Shown in pieces: positions 1 through 7,879 of a stretch of 64,000 nt of DNA. The notes below the pieces were generated by a model. The model made no database searches and had not been told where the DNA came from. It saw nothing but the letters and a program-made list of their open reading frames with translations. The translations under genes were made by a program, and so were the position numbers. The DNA lies in contig NKIW01000002.1 of the NCBI GenBank assembly GCA_002256205.1, positions 1 to 64,000 of the forward strand. The letters are read 5' to 3'. Each line of letters begins with the position of its first letter. Within the stretch, counting starts at the first letter, position 1. Source of the DNA: Rhizobiales bacterium PAR1. GTDB taxonomy: Bacteria > Pseudomonadota > Alphaproteobacteria > Rhizobiales > Beijerinckiaceae.

Positions 1-1
1 C

Positions 2-406
2 ACCGCCTGCGGCTTTCAGGATCTCACCGCCCAGCGCATCCGCAAGGTTGTGGAAACGCTGCGCTTCCTTGATGCGCGCCTGAAATCGATTCTCGAAGTC
101 ACCGGCCTTGCCGAGGATTTCCATGCCGACGAACAGATGATCGATGAGATGGGCGAGCCGATTCCGGTCAAGCCCTCGCAGAACATCTGGATGAACGAGG
201 CGCAGCAGGCCGAAATCGACGATACCTTCGATTTCTTCGAGCCGGCCGCCATCGAAATGTCAGAGCCGACCATGGTGGGCGCGGAACTGATGGACCTCGA
301 CATGGAGCCCGAGCCGAGGCCAGCGGCGAAAAAGAAGTCGAGGACTGTCGCGCCCAGCCCCTACGACGATCTCTCGACCGAGGAAAAACTCCGGGCTTTC
401 CGGTAA
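2..406 (+). CDS. CheZ-like chemotaxis protein phosphatase, C-terminal part (5' truncated by window edge)
   Basis: The frame is open from the first bases of the window, so the true start lies upstream. The visible 134 residues open with ACGFQDLTAQRIRKVVETL, which closely resembles the CheZ motif (A-C-x-F-Q-D-[IL]-T-G-Q-R) whose Asp and Gln act on CheY-phosphate. An acidic linker and a Lys/Arg-rich tail follow. The last residues, STEEKLRAFR, resemble the C-terminal CheY-binding helix of CheZ, but this is weaker. By family knowledge the protein would dephosphorylate CheY-type response regulators. No other chemotaxis gene is visible in the window. Confidence 0.7.
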   Translation, partial: TACGFQDLTAQRIRKVVETLRFLDARLKSILEVTGLAEDFHADEQMIDEMGEPIPVKPSQNIWMNEAQQAEIDDTFDFFEPAAIEMSEPTMVGAELMDLDMEPEPRPAAKKKSRTVAPSPYDDLSTEEKLRAFR

Positions 407-445
407 TCGCCGGTTTTTGGCATTGCCGGGGGCAGCAAACGGCCT

Positions 446-1510
446 ATGCTGGTCGCCTCTCTGCCCGATCAGCGTCAAGCCGGCCCCTCAATGCCCGTCC
501 CCGATCCCCGCACCGACGATCCCGTCTCGGAAGTCGCTGACGTTTCCCGCCCGCTGGTCGGGATTCTCTTCAAACTCGCCTCGACCTTTGCCTTTTCCTG
601 CATGGGCGCCTCGATCAAGCTCGTCGGCGCCTCGCAAGGCCCCACCGGGTTTCCGGTCGGACAGGTGGTTTTCTGCCGCTCATTCTTTGCGCTGATCCCG
701 GTCTTCGTCTGGCTCGCCATGGTCGGCCGGCTCTCCTCTGCCTTTGCGACAACCAACCGCCCCGGCCATATCAAGCGAGGTCTTGTCGGCTCGCTCGGCA
801 TGTTTGCCGGGTTTGCCGGCCTCACCATCCTGCCGCTGCCGGATGCAACAGCGATCTCTTTTGCCGCTCCGCTCTTTTCCGTCGTGCTCTCGGCGCTGGT
901 GCTCGGTGAGGTCGTGCGCCTCTATCGCTGGACCGCCGTGCTGATCGGGTTTTGCGGTGTGATCGTGATGCTTTGGCCGCATCTCTCCGCCGATGCGATC
1001 TCGATCTCTGGTTCGGATATCAAGGCGCGCGGCGCGTTTTTCTCTCTCGCGGGCGCGATCTGCGCCGCTTTCGCGATGATTGAGGTCCGCAAGCTGACCG
1101 CCACCGAATCAACTGCGGCCATCGTCACCTATTTCTCGCTGATGACGACGACTTTCGGCATGATCTCTGTGCTCGGCGGGGCCTTCAACCCGAAATGGGC
1201 CTGGATCACGCCAGACGCCAAGCAGGGGTTTTATCTGGTTCTCGCAGGCATCATGGGCGGTTTCGGCCAGATTTTTCTCACTGAAAGCTATCGCCGCGCT
1301 TCGGCCTCTGTGGTCGCGCCCTTCGACTACACCGGCATGATCTTCGCGCTCGCCTGGGGCTATTTCCTCTTCGCCGATATCCCCGATACCCTCGTGGTGG
1401 TCGGCGCGATTATCGTCTCCTGCGCCGGAATTTATGTCATCTGGCGCGAGCGTCAGCTTGGCATCGACCGCGCCAAACAGAGCGGCGCTTCGGCCAATCG
1501 CGCGCTGTAA
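446..1510 (+). CDS. DMT-superfamily transporter with two EamA domains
   Basis: A 354-residue integral membrane protein with about ten hydrophobic segments in two repeated halves, typical of EamA/RhaT-like drug/metabolite transporters. Motifs such as GLTILPLPDATAISFAAPLFSVVLS (end of the first half, split by helices) and the VVAPFDYTGMIFALAWGYF stretch in the second half fit the family. The substrate cannot be read from sequence. No clear Shine-Dalgarno precedes 446; an in-frame ATG at 491 starts closer to the first membrane segment and is equally possible. The gene ends about 75 bases before the TPP aptamer and need not be part of the thi operon. Confidence 0.85.
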   Translation: MLVASLPDQRQAGPSMPVPDPRTDDPVSEVADVSRPLVGILFKLASTFAFSCMGASIKLVGASQGPTGFPVGQVVFCRSFFALIPVFVWLAMVGRLSSAFATTNRPGHIKRGLVGSLGMFAGFAGLTILPLPDATAISFAAPLFSVVLSALVLGEVVRLYRWTAVLIGFCGVIVMLWPHLSADAISISGSDIKARGAFFSLAGAICAAFAMIEVRKLTATESTAAIVTYFSLMTTTFGMISVLGGAFNPKWAWITPDAKQGFYLVLAGIMGGFGQIFLTESYRRASASVVAPFDYTGMIFALAWGYFLFADIPDTLVVVGAIIVSCAGIYVIWRERQLGIDRAKQSGASANRAL

Positions 1511-1523
1511 TCCGCCCGCGCCC

Positions 1524-1552
1524 TTGCAAAAGGGCCTGAACCGCCTTACCTC
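1524..1552 (+). promoter_or_regulatory. possible sigma70 promoter of the thi operon
   Basis: TTGCAA and TACCTC are separated by 17 bases between the DMT gene stop and the TPP aptamer. The -10 match is weak and a GCCC/GGGC hairpin overlaps the -35, so this is only a candidate. The position is right for a transcript that begins shortly before the riboswitch. Confidence 0.3.
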
Positions 1553-1585
1553 CACAGCATGGGCAAGGCTGAAGTCGTCATGTCC

Positions 1586-1672
1586 ACAAAGCTTGGGGTG
1601 CCCGCACGGGCTGAGAGGCAGACCGCCAACCCATAGAACCTGATCCGGGTCGTTCCGGCGGAGGAAAGCTTG
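1586..1672 (+). promoter_or_regulatory. TPP riboswitch (THI element)
   Basis: The conserved blocks of the thiamine pyrophosphate aptamer are present in order: GGGGTGCC at 1595, GGCTGAGA at 1609, and AACCTGATCCGGGT around 1637-1650. Helix P1 is formed by AAGCTT at 1589-1594 with AAGCTT at 1666-1671. The thiM ribosome-binding site GAGGAA (1661-1666) lies on the 3' flank of the aptamer and runs into P1. Ligand-stabilised P1 should therefore hide it, which points to control of translation initiation rather than a separate terminator; I see no U-rich terminator here. The regulated unit is thiM-thiE-thiD and probably the TRAP-type gene behind them. Confidence 0.95.
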
Positions 1673-1675
1673 ACC

Positions 1676-2470
1676 ATGGCGCGCACCCTGCCCGCTGACG
1701 GCGTTACCCATCCCCATGGAACGCATGCGCGTCTGAGCGAGATGATCGCTCACACGCTCGAAGCCCTGCGCCTGCGCCGCCCGCGCGTGCACGCCATCAC
1801 CAACCCTGTGGCACAGGGCCTGACCGCGAACGGCCTGCTGGCGCTCGGCGCAACACCTTCACTGACCCTGAACCTGCTCGAACTCGCCGATTTCATCACC
1901 TCTTCGGATGCTCTACTGCTCAATCTCGGCATGCTCGACCGTGATCGGCTCGAAGCCTTGCCTTTGGCGGCCAAGGTCGCCGCGACAGGCAACAGACGCT
2001 TCGTGCTAGACCCGGTCTTCGCCGACCGCAGCGAAAATCGCCGCGCGCTGGCCCGCGGAGTGTTCGCCTTCTCCCCCACCATTGTGAAGCTCAACGCCAG
2101 CGAGGCGGACGCTTTTGCGCCGGAGATCCCGCCGGGTTCCGTCACCGTTATCACAGGCCCCATCGACCGGATCACGCGCGGGGATCAGACCATCCGACTG
2201 GCAAACGGCCATCCCCTCATGGCCAGCGTCACCGCGACCGGCTGCCTGCTCGGGGCCATTCTTGCGGCTTGCCTTGCGGTCGAGGAGGATACCTTCCTTG
2301 CCGCGGTTGCCGGGGTCAGCCTGCTCAATATCGCGGCCGAAATCGCCGCCGAAGGCGCTGCTGGCCCCGGCAGTTTCGCTTATCGCCTCATTGATGCGCT
2401 CGCCGCACTTGATGCCGATACCCTCCATCATCGCCTGAACATCGAGGTCTCAGACCATGCCGCGCCCTGA
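1676..2470 (+). CDS. thiM: hydroxyethylthiazole kinase
   Basis: ThiM phosphorylates 4-methyl-5-(2-hydroxyethyl)thiazole to supply the thiazole half of thiamine by salvage. The 264-residue protein has the family N-terminus VHAITNPVAQGLTANGLLAL, an internal TVITGPIDRI strand and the catalytic anion-hole motif ATGC near residue 189. The ATG at 1676 is chosen because GAGGAA stands 9 bases before it; a TTG two codons upstream falls in the aptamer helix. It is the first gene after the TPP riboswitch and overlaps thiE by 14 bases, so the two are cotranscribed and probably translationally coupled. The N-terminal ~30 residues are longer than in many ThiM proteins. Confidence 0.93.
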   Translation: MARTLPADGVTHPHGTHARLSEMIAHTLEALRLRRPRVHAITNPVAQGLTANGLLALGATPSLTLNLLELADFITSSDALLLNLGMLDRDRLEALPLAAKVAATGNRRFVLDPVFADRSENRRALARGVFAFSPTIVKLNASEADAFAPEIPPGSVTVITGPIDRITRGDQTIRLANGHPLMASVTATGCLLGAILAACLAVEEDTFLAAVAGVSLLNIAAEIAAEGAAGPGSFAYRLIDALAALDADTLHHRLNIEVSDHAAP

Positions 2471-3113
2471 TATTCGTTTCTACGGCATTCTCGATGCCGA
2501 CCGCCTCGCCGGGCTCGACCTCCCTGCCCTTGCCGTCGCCTCGGTGAAGGGCGGCGTCACCATCCTGCAACTCCGGGACAAGACAGGCTCGACCCGCCGG
2601 ATGATCGACACTGCGCGCGGCATCCGCAACGCGCTAAACGGCGCCGCGCCGCTCCTCATCAATGACCGCGTCGATGTCGCGCTAGCGAGCGGCGCTGAGG
2701 GCGTCCATCTGGGGCGCGAGGATATGGCGCCGGCCGAGGCGCGCGGGATCCTTGGCAAAGGGCCTATCATTGGTGTGACGATCAAGAATGAGGCGGATCT
2801 TGCCGCGCTTGATCCCACGTTGGTTGACTACGGCTGCATCGGCGGCGTTTTTGCAACCACGAGCAAACAAAACCCCGATCCGCCGGTCGGTCTCCATGGG
2901 CTCGCGCATTTGCGCCAGCTCGCAGCGAAAAGTGGCCTGCCGGTTGGGGCGATTGCCGGTATCGAACTGGCCAATACCGCGCCCTGCATCGGTGCTGGTG
3001 CTGATGGCGTTGCGCTGATTTCTGCGCTCTATCTCACAGCGGATGTCGAATCCACCGCGCGCGCCTTCCGCGCCGCGATTGACAGCGCGCTCGCAGCACG
3101 AGGTGCCGCATGA
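2457..3113 (+). CDS. thiE: thiamine-phosphate synthase
   Basis: ThiE couples HMP pyrophosphate with thiazole phosphate to form thiamine phosphate. The 218-residue TIM-barrel protein shows VTILQLRDK near residue 34 (pyrophosphate-binding), LLINDRVDVALASGAEGVHLG in mid-sequence (two strands carrying the ND and GVHLG motifs), and a C-terminal GADGVALISAL. The usual family motif for the Mg-binding site is present around the NDR Asp. It overlaps thiM by 14 and thiD by 4 bases, giving a compact salvage operon. No thiC or thiG is visible, so this locus serves salvage and condensation rather than de novo ring synthesis. Confidence 0.92.
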   Translation: MPRPDIRFYGILDADRLAGLDLPALAVASVKGGVTILQLRDKTGSTRRMIDTARGIRNALNGAAPLLINDRVDVALASGAEGVHLGREDMAPAEARGILGKGPIIGVTIKNEADLAALDPTLVDYGCIGGVFATTSKQNPDPPVGLHGLAHLRQLAAKSGLPVGAIAGIELANTAPCIGAGADGVALISALYLTADVESTARAFRAAIDSALAARGAA

Positions 3114-3907
3114 CGGCCATCGCGCTCACCATCGCAGGCTCGGATTCCGGCGGTGGCGCGGGCATTCAGGCCGACCTCAAGACCTTCTCCGCGCTCGGCG
3201 TTTACGGCGCAAGCGTGATCACCGCGCTCACCGCGCAAAATACGCTCGGCGTGCAAGGCATATTCGATATCCCGCCGGATTTTGTCGACAAGCAGATGCA
3301 GAGCGTCTTTTCTGATCTCACGATCAATGCCGTAAAGATCGGCATGCTTTCCGTGCCCACAACCATCGAGTCCGTAGCCTCCGGCCTTGAAGCAGGCTTT
3401 TCCGGCCCCGTAGTACTCGATCCGGTGATGGTCGCAGCAAGCGGCGATCCGCTATTGACCGAAACCGCGATCACCACGCTGAAAACACGTCTGCTGCCGC
3501 GCGCTACCCTCCTGACGCCCAACCTGCCCGAAGCTGCACGCCTTCTTGGCAAACCCGTTGCCACCACAGAGGCCACGATGGAAGCGCAGGGCAAGGCGTT
3601 GCTCGCCATGGGACCAAAGGCCGTGCTGATGAAGGGCGGCCACGGTGAAGGCCCCGAGGCCGTCGATCTCCTGATCACGCCGGACGGAACCTTGCGCCTT
3701 GCGACGCCGCGCATCCCCTCGCGCAACAGCCACGGCACCGGCTGCACGCTCTCCTCGGCGATCACCGCTGGCCTCGCGAAGGGCATGACGCTGGAAGACG
3801 CAGTAAAGGCCGCAAAAGCCTATATTCAGGCCGCGATTGCTGCCGCGGATCGGCTTGATATCGGCCACGGGCACGGCCCGACCCATCATTTCCACGCCTT
3901 CTGGTGA
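3110..3907 (+). CDS. thiD: bifunctional hydroxymethylpyrimidine kinase / phosphomethylpyrimidine kinase
   Basis: ThiD phosphorylates HMP twice to give HMP pyrophosphate for ThiE. The 265-residue ribokinase-fold protein starts with ALTIAGSDSGGGAGIQADLK, the classic ThiD glycine-rich motif, followed by GVYGASVITALTAQNT. The C-terminal anion hole NSHGTGCTLSSAI carries the catalytic Cys. The ATG overlaps the thiE stop (ATGA), consistent with translational coupling. With thiM and thiE it forms a complete salvage set under the TPP riboswitch. Confidence 0.95.
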   Translation: MTAIALTIAGSDSGGGAGIQADLKTFSALGVYGASVITALTAQNTLGVQGIFDIPPDFVDKQMQSVFSDLTINAVKIGMLSVPTTIESVASGLEAGFSGPVVLDPVMVAASGDPLLTETAITTLKTRLLPRATLLTPNLPEAARLLGKPVATTEATMEAQGKALLAMGPKAVLMKGGHGEGPEAVDLLITPDGTLRLATPRIPSRNSHGTGCTLSSAITAGLAKGMTLEDAVKAAKAYIQAAIAAADRLDIGHGHGPTHHFHAFW

Positions 3908-3911
3908 CAGC

Positions 3912-4985
3912 ATGACATCGCCAAACCGCCGCAGGCTTATCACCGGCCTTGCCGCCACCCCGGCTGTTCTCGCCGCGCCGGCGGTTCATGCTCAGGAGCG
4001 CATCCGCTGGCGGATGGCCACTTCCTGGCCAAAGAATCTGCCCGGCCCCGGCGTCGCGGCGGCGCATATCGCTAGGCGCGTCGGCGAACTGACTGGGGGA
4101 CGATTCGAAATCCAGCTCTTCGCCGCGGGTGAAATTGTCCCCGCCTTGCAGGTGCTCGACGCCGTGGGCAATGGCACCGTGGAAATGGGGCATTCCGCCG
4201 CGTTTTTCTGGCAGGGGAAGAACCCGGCGACAAATTTCTTCACCACCATCCCTTTCGGTCCCGATCCCGTCGAGCATCTCGCATGGCTTGAACGGGGCGG
4301 TGGGCAAGCGCTCTGGGACGAGCTTTACCGGCCCTTTGGTGCCAAACCGCTGGTCGCCGGCAACACTGGCCCCTCAATGGCGGGCTGGTTCAAGCGCGAG
4401 GTGAACAGCCTTGCCGATATCCGGGGCCTCAAGCTCCGTGTGCAGGGCCTTGGCGCGGAACTCTGGCAACGACTTGGCGCGTTGCCCGTGGCGATTGCCC
4501 CCGGCGATCTCCTGATCTCGCTCTCCAGCGGCGTGATCGACGCCGCCGAATTTCTGGGGCCGGTGAACGACCTTCCGCTCGGGCTCTACAAGCCCGCCCC
4601 CTTCTATTACGCGCCCGGTTTCAACAAGCCCAATGGCACCGCCGAAGCGCTTGTTCATCTCAGCGCCTGGGAGAAAATTCCCGGCGAGTTCCGCGCGGTA
4701 CTGGAAGCGGTTTGCAGCGAAGCCCATGCACGCGGGCTCACCGAAGCGCAGGCGGAGAACTCCGGCGCGCTGGTTGATCTTGTCGGGCAGCATCAAGTGC
4801 AGCTCAGGCGTTTTTCGCCCGAGATCATCAATTCAGCCCGCAAGCATGCACAGGAGCTGGTGCAGGATCTGGCCACGCGTTCGCCGCTCGGCACGCGCAT
4901 TCTCGCCTCGCTCGATGCCGCCCGCGAAAAGGGCAAGACATGGCGTCGTGTCAGCTTTTCGAGCGCGCTCGCGATGCAGGAATAG
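3912..4985 (+). CDS. TRAP transporter substrate-binding protein, DctP/TakP-like (orphan)
   Basis: A 357-residue periplasmic binding protein. A twin-arginine-like signal (RRRLITGLAATPAVLAAPA, cleavage near VHA-QE) precedes the mature start ERIRWRMATSWPKNLPG, as in TRAP DctP-family proteins. The GLKLRVQGLGAELW segment contains the conserved Arg that binds a carboxylate, and the EFLGPVNDLPLGLYK and FYYAPGFNKPNG stretches recall TakP-type 2-oxo-acid binders. The start lies 4 bases after the thiD stop, so it is most likely cotranscribed from the TPP-controlled promoter. No DctQ or DctM membrane subunit is present nearby. Ligand unknown; a thiamine precursor is a speculation from context only. Confidence 0.85.
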   Translation: MTSPNRRRLITGLAATPAVLAAPAVHAQERIRWRMATSWPKNLPGPGVAAAHIARRVGELTGGRFEIQLFAAGEIVPALQVLDAVGNGTVEMGHSAAFFWQGKNPATNFFTTIPFGPDPVEHLAWLERGGGQALWDELYRPFGAKPLVAGNTGPSMAGWFKREVNSLADIRGLKLRVQGLGAELWQRLGALPVAIAPGDLLISLSSGVIDAAEFLGPVNDLPLGLYKPAPFYYAPGFNKPNGTAEALVHLSAWEKIPGEFRAVLEAVCSEAHARGLTEAQAENSGALVDLVGQHQVQLRRFSPEIINSARKHAQELVQDLATRSPLGTRILASLDAAREKGKTWRRVSFSSALAMQE

Positions 4986-4988
4986 CTC

Positions 4989-5363
4989 TTACTCTTCCGG
5001 TGCGAGCGTCACGCTCAGGCCATCAATCTTTTTTTTGTCCCAGAGGATCTGACAGGCAAGGCGTGAATTCGCTTCAACACAGAGGATATGGTCGAGCTGA
5101 TCCTGCTCTTCCTCATTCGGTTCCGGGAGGCGCGCAGCATAGTCCGGCTCTACGAAGACATGGCAGGTGCCGCAGGCCGCAGCCCCACCGCAGGTTGCCT
5201 TGATCGGCATCTCCGCCGCGCGCAGGATTTCCATCAGCGACATGCCGTCGATACCCGGTAGCAGGTGCGATGCGCCCGCACGGTCGATCACCGTGAAAGC
5301 ACCATCCGCCATATCGGGATCGAACGCCAGATCGGGGATAGGAGCAGCAAGGTGATCGGTCAT
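4989..5363 (-). CDS. 2Fe-2S ferredoxin, adrenodoxin-like
   Basis: A 124-residue protein with the [2Fe-2S] ligand pattern C-x5-C-x2-C (CGGAAACGTC, residues about 59-68) and a fourth Cys in SRLACQI about 36 residues later. The spacing and the EEQDQLDHILCVEANSRLACQI region match the vertebrate/adrenodoxin-type subfamily, which passes electrons to P450s or other oxygenases. The first ~25 residues extend beyond the usual fold start. Stop codons of this gene and of the TRAP-type gene are three bases apart (convergent). It is divergent from the XRE-cupin regulator, with a shared 170-base upstream region. The redox partner is not identifiable. Confidence 0.88.
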   Translation of the reverse strand: MTDHLAAPIPDLAFDPDMADGAFTVIDRAGASHLLPGIDGMSLMEILRAAEMPIKATCGGAAACGTCHVFVEPDYAARLPEPNEEEQDQLDHILCVEANSRLACQILWDKKKIDGLSVTLAPEE

Positions 5364-5457
5364 GCGGAATTGTCAGTCATGGTTGCGGGTTCAGCCTCTT
5401 TGCGTGGATGCGATAACCGAATGACTTGCCCTAGGCTTTGCGCTGGGGCAAAGATAA

Positions 5458-5493
5458 GTTCGGATGATCGAACGTTTGTTCTGATGATGGAAC
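5458..5493 (+). promoter_or_regulatory. tandem palindromic operators upstream of the XRE-cupin gene
   Basis: Two 16-base sites, GTTCGGATGATCGAAC (5458-5473) and GTTCTGATGATGGAAC (5478-5493), share GTTC...GAAC ends and the central GATGAT. Their starts are 20 bases apart, close to two helical turns, so two dimers would sit on the same DNA face. They lie just before the XRE-cupin reading frame, where an autoregulatory helix-turn-helix protein would bind. A further inverted repeat CTTTGC/GCAAAG lies at 5436-5453. Binding is inferred, not shown. Confidence 0.55.
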
Positions 5494-5533
5494 GGTGAGA
5501 GCTATCGCTAACGACCGGGGACTGGGTAAGCCG

Positions 5534-6148
5534 ATGCAGGAAAAGGAAAAACCCGTACGCGAGATGGATGCTGGCGCGGTCGCGCTGTCTGGCCAGTTAG
5601 GCAAGACAATACAAAGACTTCGCAAGAACTACAACCTCTCGCTGTCCGAGCTTGCCGAGCAATCTGGTGTCGCCAAATCGATCATTTCCCAGATCGAGCG
5701 CAACGAAACCAACCCGACCCTTGCCACGATCTGGCGGCTCAGCCAGGCCCTCGATGTCTCGATAGAGCGTTTTCTCGTCTCCTCGGATGAGGAGCCGTTC
5801 ATCGAGAAATCCTCGAAGGGCGATACACCGATCCTCGTCTCGAATGACGGCAAGATGCGCCTTGCGATCATCGGCTGGCTGAAAACGGTCGAATGGCTGC
5901 AATGGTATGATGTGCAGGCCGAGCCGGGCGGCAAGCTCGATTCCGATCCGCATCAGCGCGGCTCGATCGAGAACCTCTCGGTCATCAAGGGCGCGTTTGA
6001 GGTCGAGGTCGGCGGGGTCACCGAAACAGCCCGCGCCGGCGAATCCCTGCGTTATCGCTGCGATCGCCAGCACATCATCCGCTGCGTCGGCGATGAACCG
6101 GGCCACGCCACGATGGTCGTTATCCTTAAGGCCGCCGTGATGGAGTGA
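5534..6148 (+). CDS. XRE-family transcriptional regulator with C-terminal cupin domain
   Basis: A 204-residue regulator. An N-terminal helix-turn-helix of the Cro/CI type spans roughly residues 20-75 (LGKTIQRLRKNYNLSLSELA, then GVAKSIISQIERNETNPTLA). A cupin-like beta barrel follows (DPHQRGSIENLSVIKGAFEV, and a late GHATMVVILK strand). In such proteins the cupin senses a small ligand while the helix-turn-helix binds operators. The ATG at 5534 is preferred because an in-frame GTG at 5495 would almost touch the tandem operator, but neither has a strong Shine-Dalgarno. It is divergent from the ferredoxin gene, which it might also control. Confidence 0.88.
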   Translation: MQEKEKPVREMDAGAVALSGQLGKTIQRLRKNYNLSLSELAEQSGVAKSIISQIERNETNPTLATIWRLSQALDVSIERFLVSSDEEPFIEKSSKGDTPILVSNDGKMRLAIIGWLKTVEWLQWYDVQAEPGGKLDSDPHQRGSIENLSVIKGAFEVEVGGVTETARAGESLRYRCDRQHIIRCVGDEPGHATMVVILKAAVME

Positions 6149-6168
6149 GCCTCCTATTCAGAGGCTCA
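6146..6168. terminator. convergent hairpin between the XRE-cupin gene and the cytochrome gene
   Basis: TGAGCCTC and GAGGCTCA form a perfect 8-bp stem with a 7-base loop. The stem begins inside the XRE-cupin stop codon and lies 10 bases from the cytochrome stop. There is no U-tract, so termination strength is uncertain. Confidence 0.45.
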
Positions 6169-6177
6169 TACCCAAAT

Positions 6178-7110
6178 TCATTTCTTCGGCGGTGCCTTGC
6201 CCGGAATAGCCGGAAGCGCTGCAAGATACGCGCCCATCGCCGCGCGGTCCTCGTCCGAAAGATGCGACATGTTCTTGATCACCGAGGCCATGGAACCGCC
6301 CGCGGAATAGAACGATGGCGTCTCGCCGGTCTTGAGGAAGTCGCGAAGGTCACCCTTCGACCACGAGGCGATACCATCGGCATGCGGCGTGATGTTCGGC
6401 ACGAAGCCCTTGCCTTCCGGATCAGGGCCGCCCGAATAGAGCTTCGCGCGGATCAAGCCGCCAAGCGGATTGCGCGGGCTGTGGCACTCGGCGCAATGAC
6501 CCGGCCCATCAACCAGATAAGCGCCGCGATTGAAGGCCGCATCCTTCGCAGCATCGGCATGGAAGAGCTTGCCGTCGAGATGCAATAGCTTCCAGCCGCC
6601 CACCAGCCGCCGGATATTGAACGGGAACGGCAGATCATGATCGCGCACGCGGCCCTCGACCGGCGCAAGCTTCTTCATGAAGCCGAAGAGATCCGCGAGA
6701 TCCTTCGCCCCCATACGCTGATAGGAGGTGTAGGGGAAGGCCGGGAAATAATGCTTGCCCTCAGGCGAGACGCCCTCGCGCATCGCGCGGATAAAGCTCT
6801 CCAGCGACCATGCACCGATACCATCCGTTGCGTGTGACGAGATATTCGGCGCGTAAAAGGTGCCGAAGGGCGAATGCAGGCCAAGGCCGCCGCCAAGCTT
6901 GAGCCGATCACCCTGCCCCGGCGTGGCGTGGCAGGAGGCGCACCCCCCCGCGTAGAACATCGTCTCGCCGTTCGCGAGATCAACGCTTGCGGGCAGCGCA
7001 CCGGGGTTCTCGGAGAAGAGCGCGCGGTGCGTTGCCGGGTCCGTCACGACATAGGCGCCCGCCAGCCCAAGCGCGGCCAGAACGATAAGAGCCTTGATCA
7101 CCTTCGCCAT
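6178..7110 (-). CDS. membrane-anchored dihaem cytochrome c
   Basis: A 310-residue protein with an N-terminal hydrophobic anchor or signal (VIKALIVLAALGLAGAYVV) and two haem-attachment sites, CASCH near residue 57 and CAECH near residue 200. Candidate distal Met ligands lie in later segments. The layout resembles the dihaem cytochrome subunits of periplasmic flavin or quinoprotein dehydrogenases. The ATG at 7110 is preceded by GGAGAG at good distance, which rules against the in-frame start 9 codons upstream. It follows the cytochrome c' gene and the molybdopterin hydroxylase gene on the same strand, suggesting an electron route, but this is inference. Confidence 0.88.
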   Translation of the reverse strand: MAKVIKALIVLAALGLAGAYVVTDPATHRALFSENPGALPASVDLANGETMFYAGGCASCHATPGQGDRLKLGGGLGLHSPFGTFYAPNISSHATDGIGAWSLESFIRAMREGVSPEGKHYFPAFPYTSYQRMGAKDLADLFGFMKKLAPVEGRVRDHDLPFPFNIRRLVGGWKLLHLDGKLFHADAAKDAAFNRGAYLVDGPGHCAECHSPRNPLGGLIRAKLYSGGPDPEGKGFVPNITPHADGIASWSKGDLRDFLKTGETPSFYSAGGSMASVIKNMSHLSDEDRAAMGAYLAALPAIPGKAPPKK

Positions 7111-7175
7111 GATTTTCTCTCCGGGGAATACCGTCATGATAAGGCTCGAAACGCGCTGCGCCAGCCCTGAAATGG

Positions 7176-7209
7176 CGAATGCGCGCCTGACGGATCAGGC
7201 GCGCATTCG
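7176..7209 (-). terminator. strong hairpin after the cytochrome c' gene
   Basis: A perfect 15-bp stem with a 4-base loop (arms around GCGCGCCTGA / TCAGGCGCGC) lies 24 bases after the cytochrome c' stop and before the next gene start. No U-run follows, so it may act as an mRNA 3'-end stabiliser or a weak terminator. Confidence 0.5.
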
Positions 7210-7233
7210 AATCGCTTGTGTAGAATTCGGCGC

Positions 7234-7662
7234 TTACTGCGCGCGATATTCCTTGTGGCAGGCGCCGCAGTTGCCGAGCACCTTGCCGGCTTCCGCCTTG
7301 AAGGTCGCTTCGTCCTTGATCGCGCCAGCAGCGGCAGTCGCATCGGTCGCGAGCTTGGCGAACAGGCCGTCGAACTTGGCCTTGTCGGTCCAGACAGCCG
7401 GCTGCGCCTTGGTCTCGCCCTTGTCCGAACCGGCCGGGAACAGTGCCGGACCAGACTTCGCATTCTTGGCGATGGTCTCGAGGCCGGTCTTCACCTTGGC
7501 GAGATCGAAGGCTTCCTCGCCCTTGAGCATCTTGCCCATGGCGCCGGCAGCGCCGCCCATGGCCTTCATTTCAGCCTTGCGCTGATCAATCGGGCCGGAC
7601 TGCGCGAAAGCAGCACCGACGCCAAGAGCGATGACGGAAGCAAGAAGAACGGTACGGCGCAT
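7234..7662 (-). CDS. cytochrome c' / c556-like periplasmic protein
   Basis: A 142-residue protein with a Sec signal peptide (RRTVLLASVIALGVGAAFA, cleavage before QSG) and a single C-terminal haem site CGACH, followed by KEYR. The C-terminal CxxCHxxYR together with an all-helical body rich in Ala/Lys is the signature of the cytochrome c' four-helix bundle, class II. These proteins bind NO or carry electrons in the periplasm. It sits between the dihaem cytochrome and the molybdopterin hydroxylase gene, all on the minus strand. Confidence 0.92.
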   Translation of the reverse strand: MRRTVLLASVIALGVGAAFAQSGPIDQRKAEMKAMGGAAGAMGKMLKGEEAFDLAKVKTGLETIAKNAKSGPALFPAGSDKGETKAQPAVWTDKAKFDGLFAKLATDATAAAGAIKDEATFKAEAGKVLGNCGACHKEYRAQ

Positions 7663-7879
7663 TGTGGATTCCCTCTGTCAAAATCTGTTTTCCCGTCCCA
7701 TCAAGGCGGGCATTAGATATGCAAGACTTCCCGCTCAAGCGGGTTCTGTCGAGGGCTTTCTTATTGCATGGGCGCAAAGCCAAACCCCATACAAATGTGC
7801 GTGTATCCGCAATCCTACGGATAGCCCGCGGCATTGAGGCCGGAAAAGCCGCAATACCGCAGGTTAATGGGTGAAAGCG

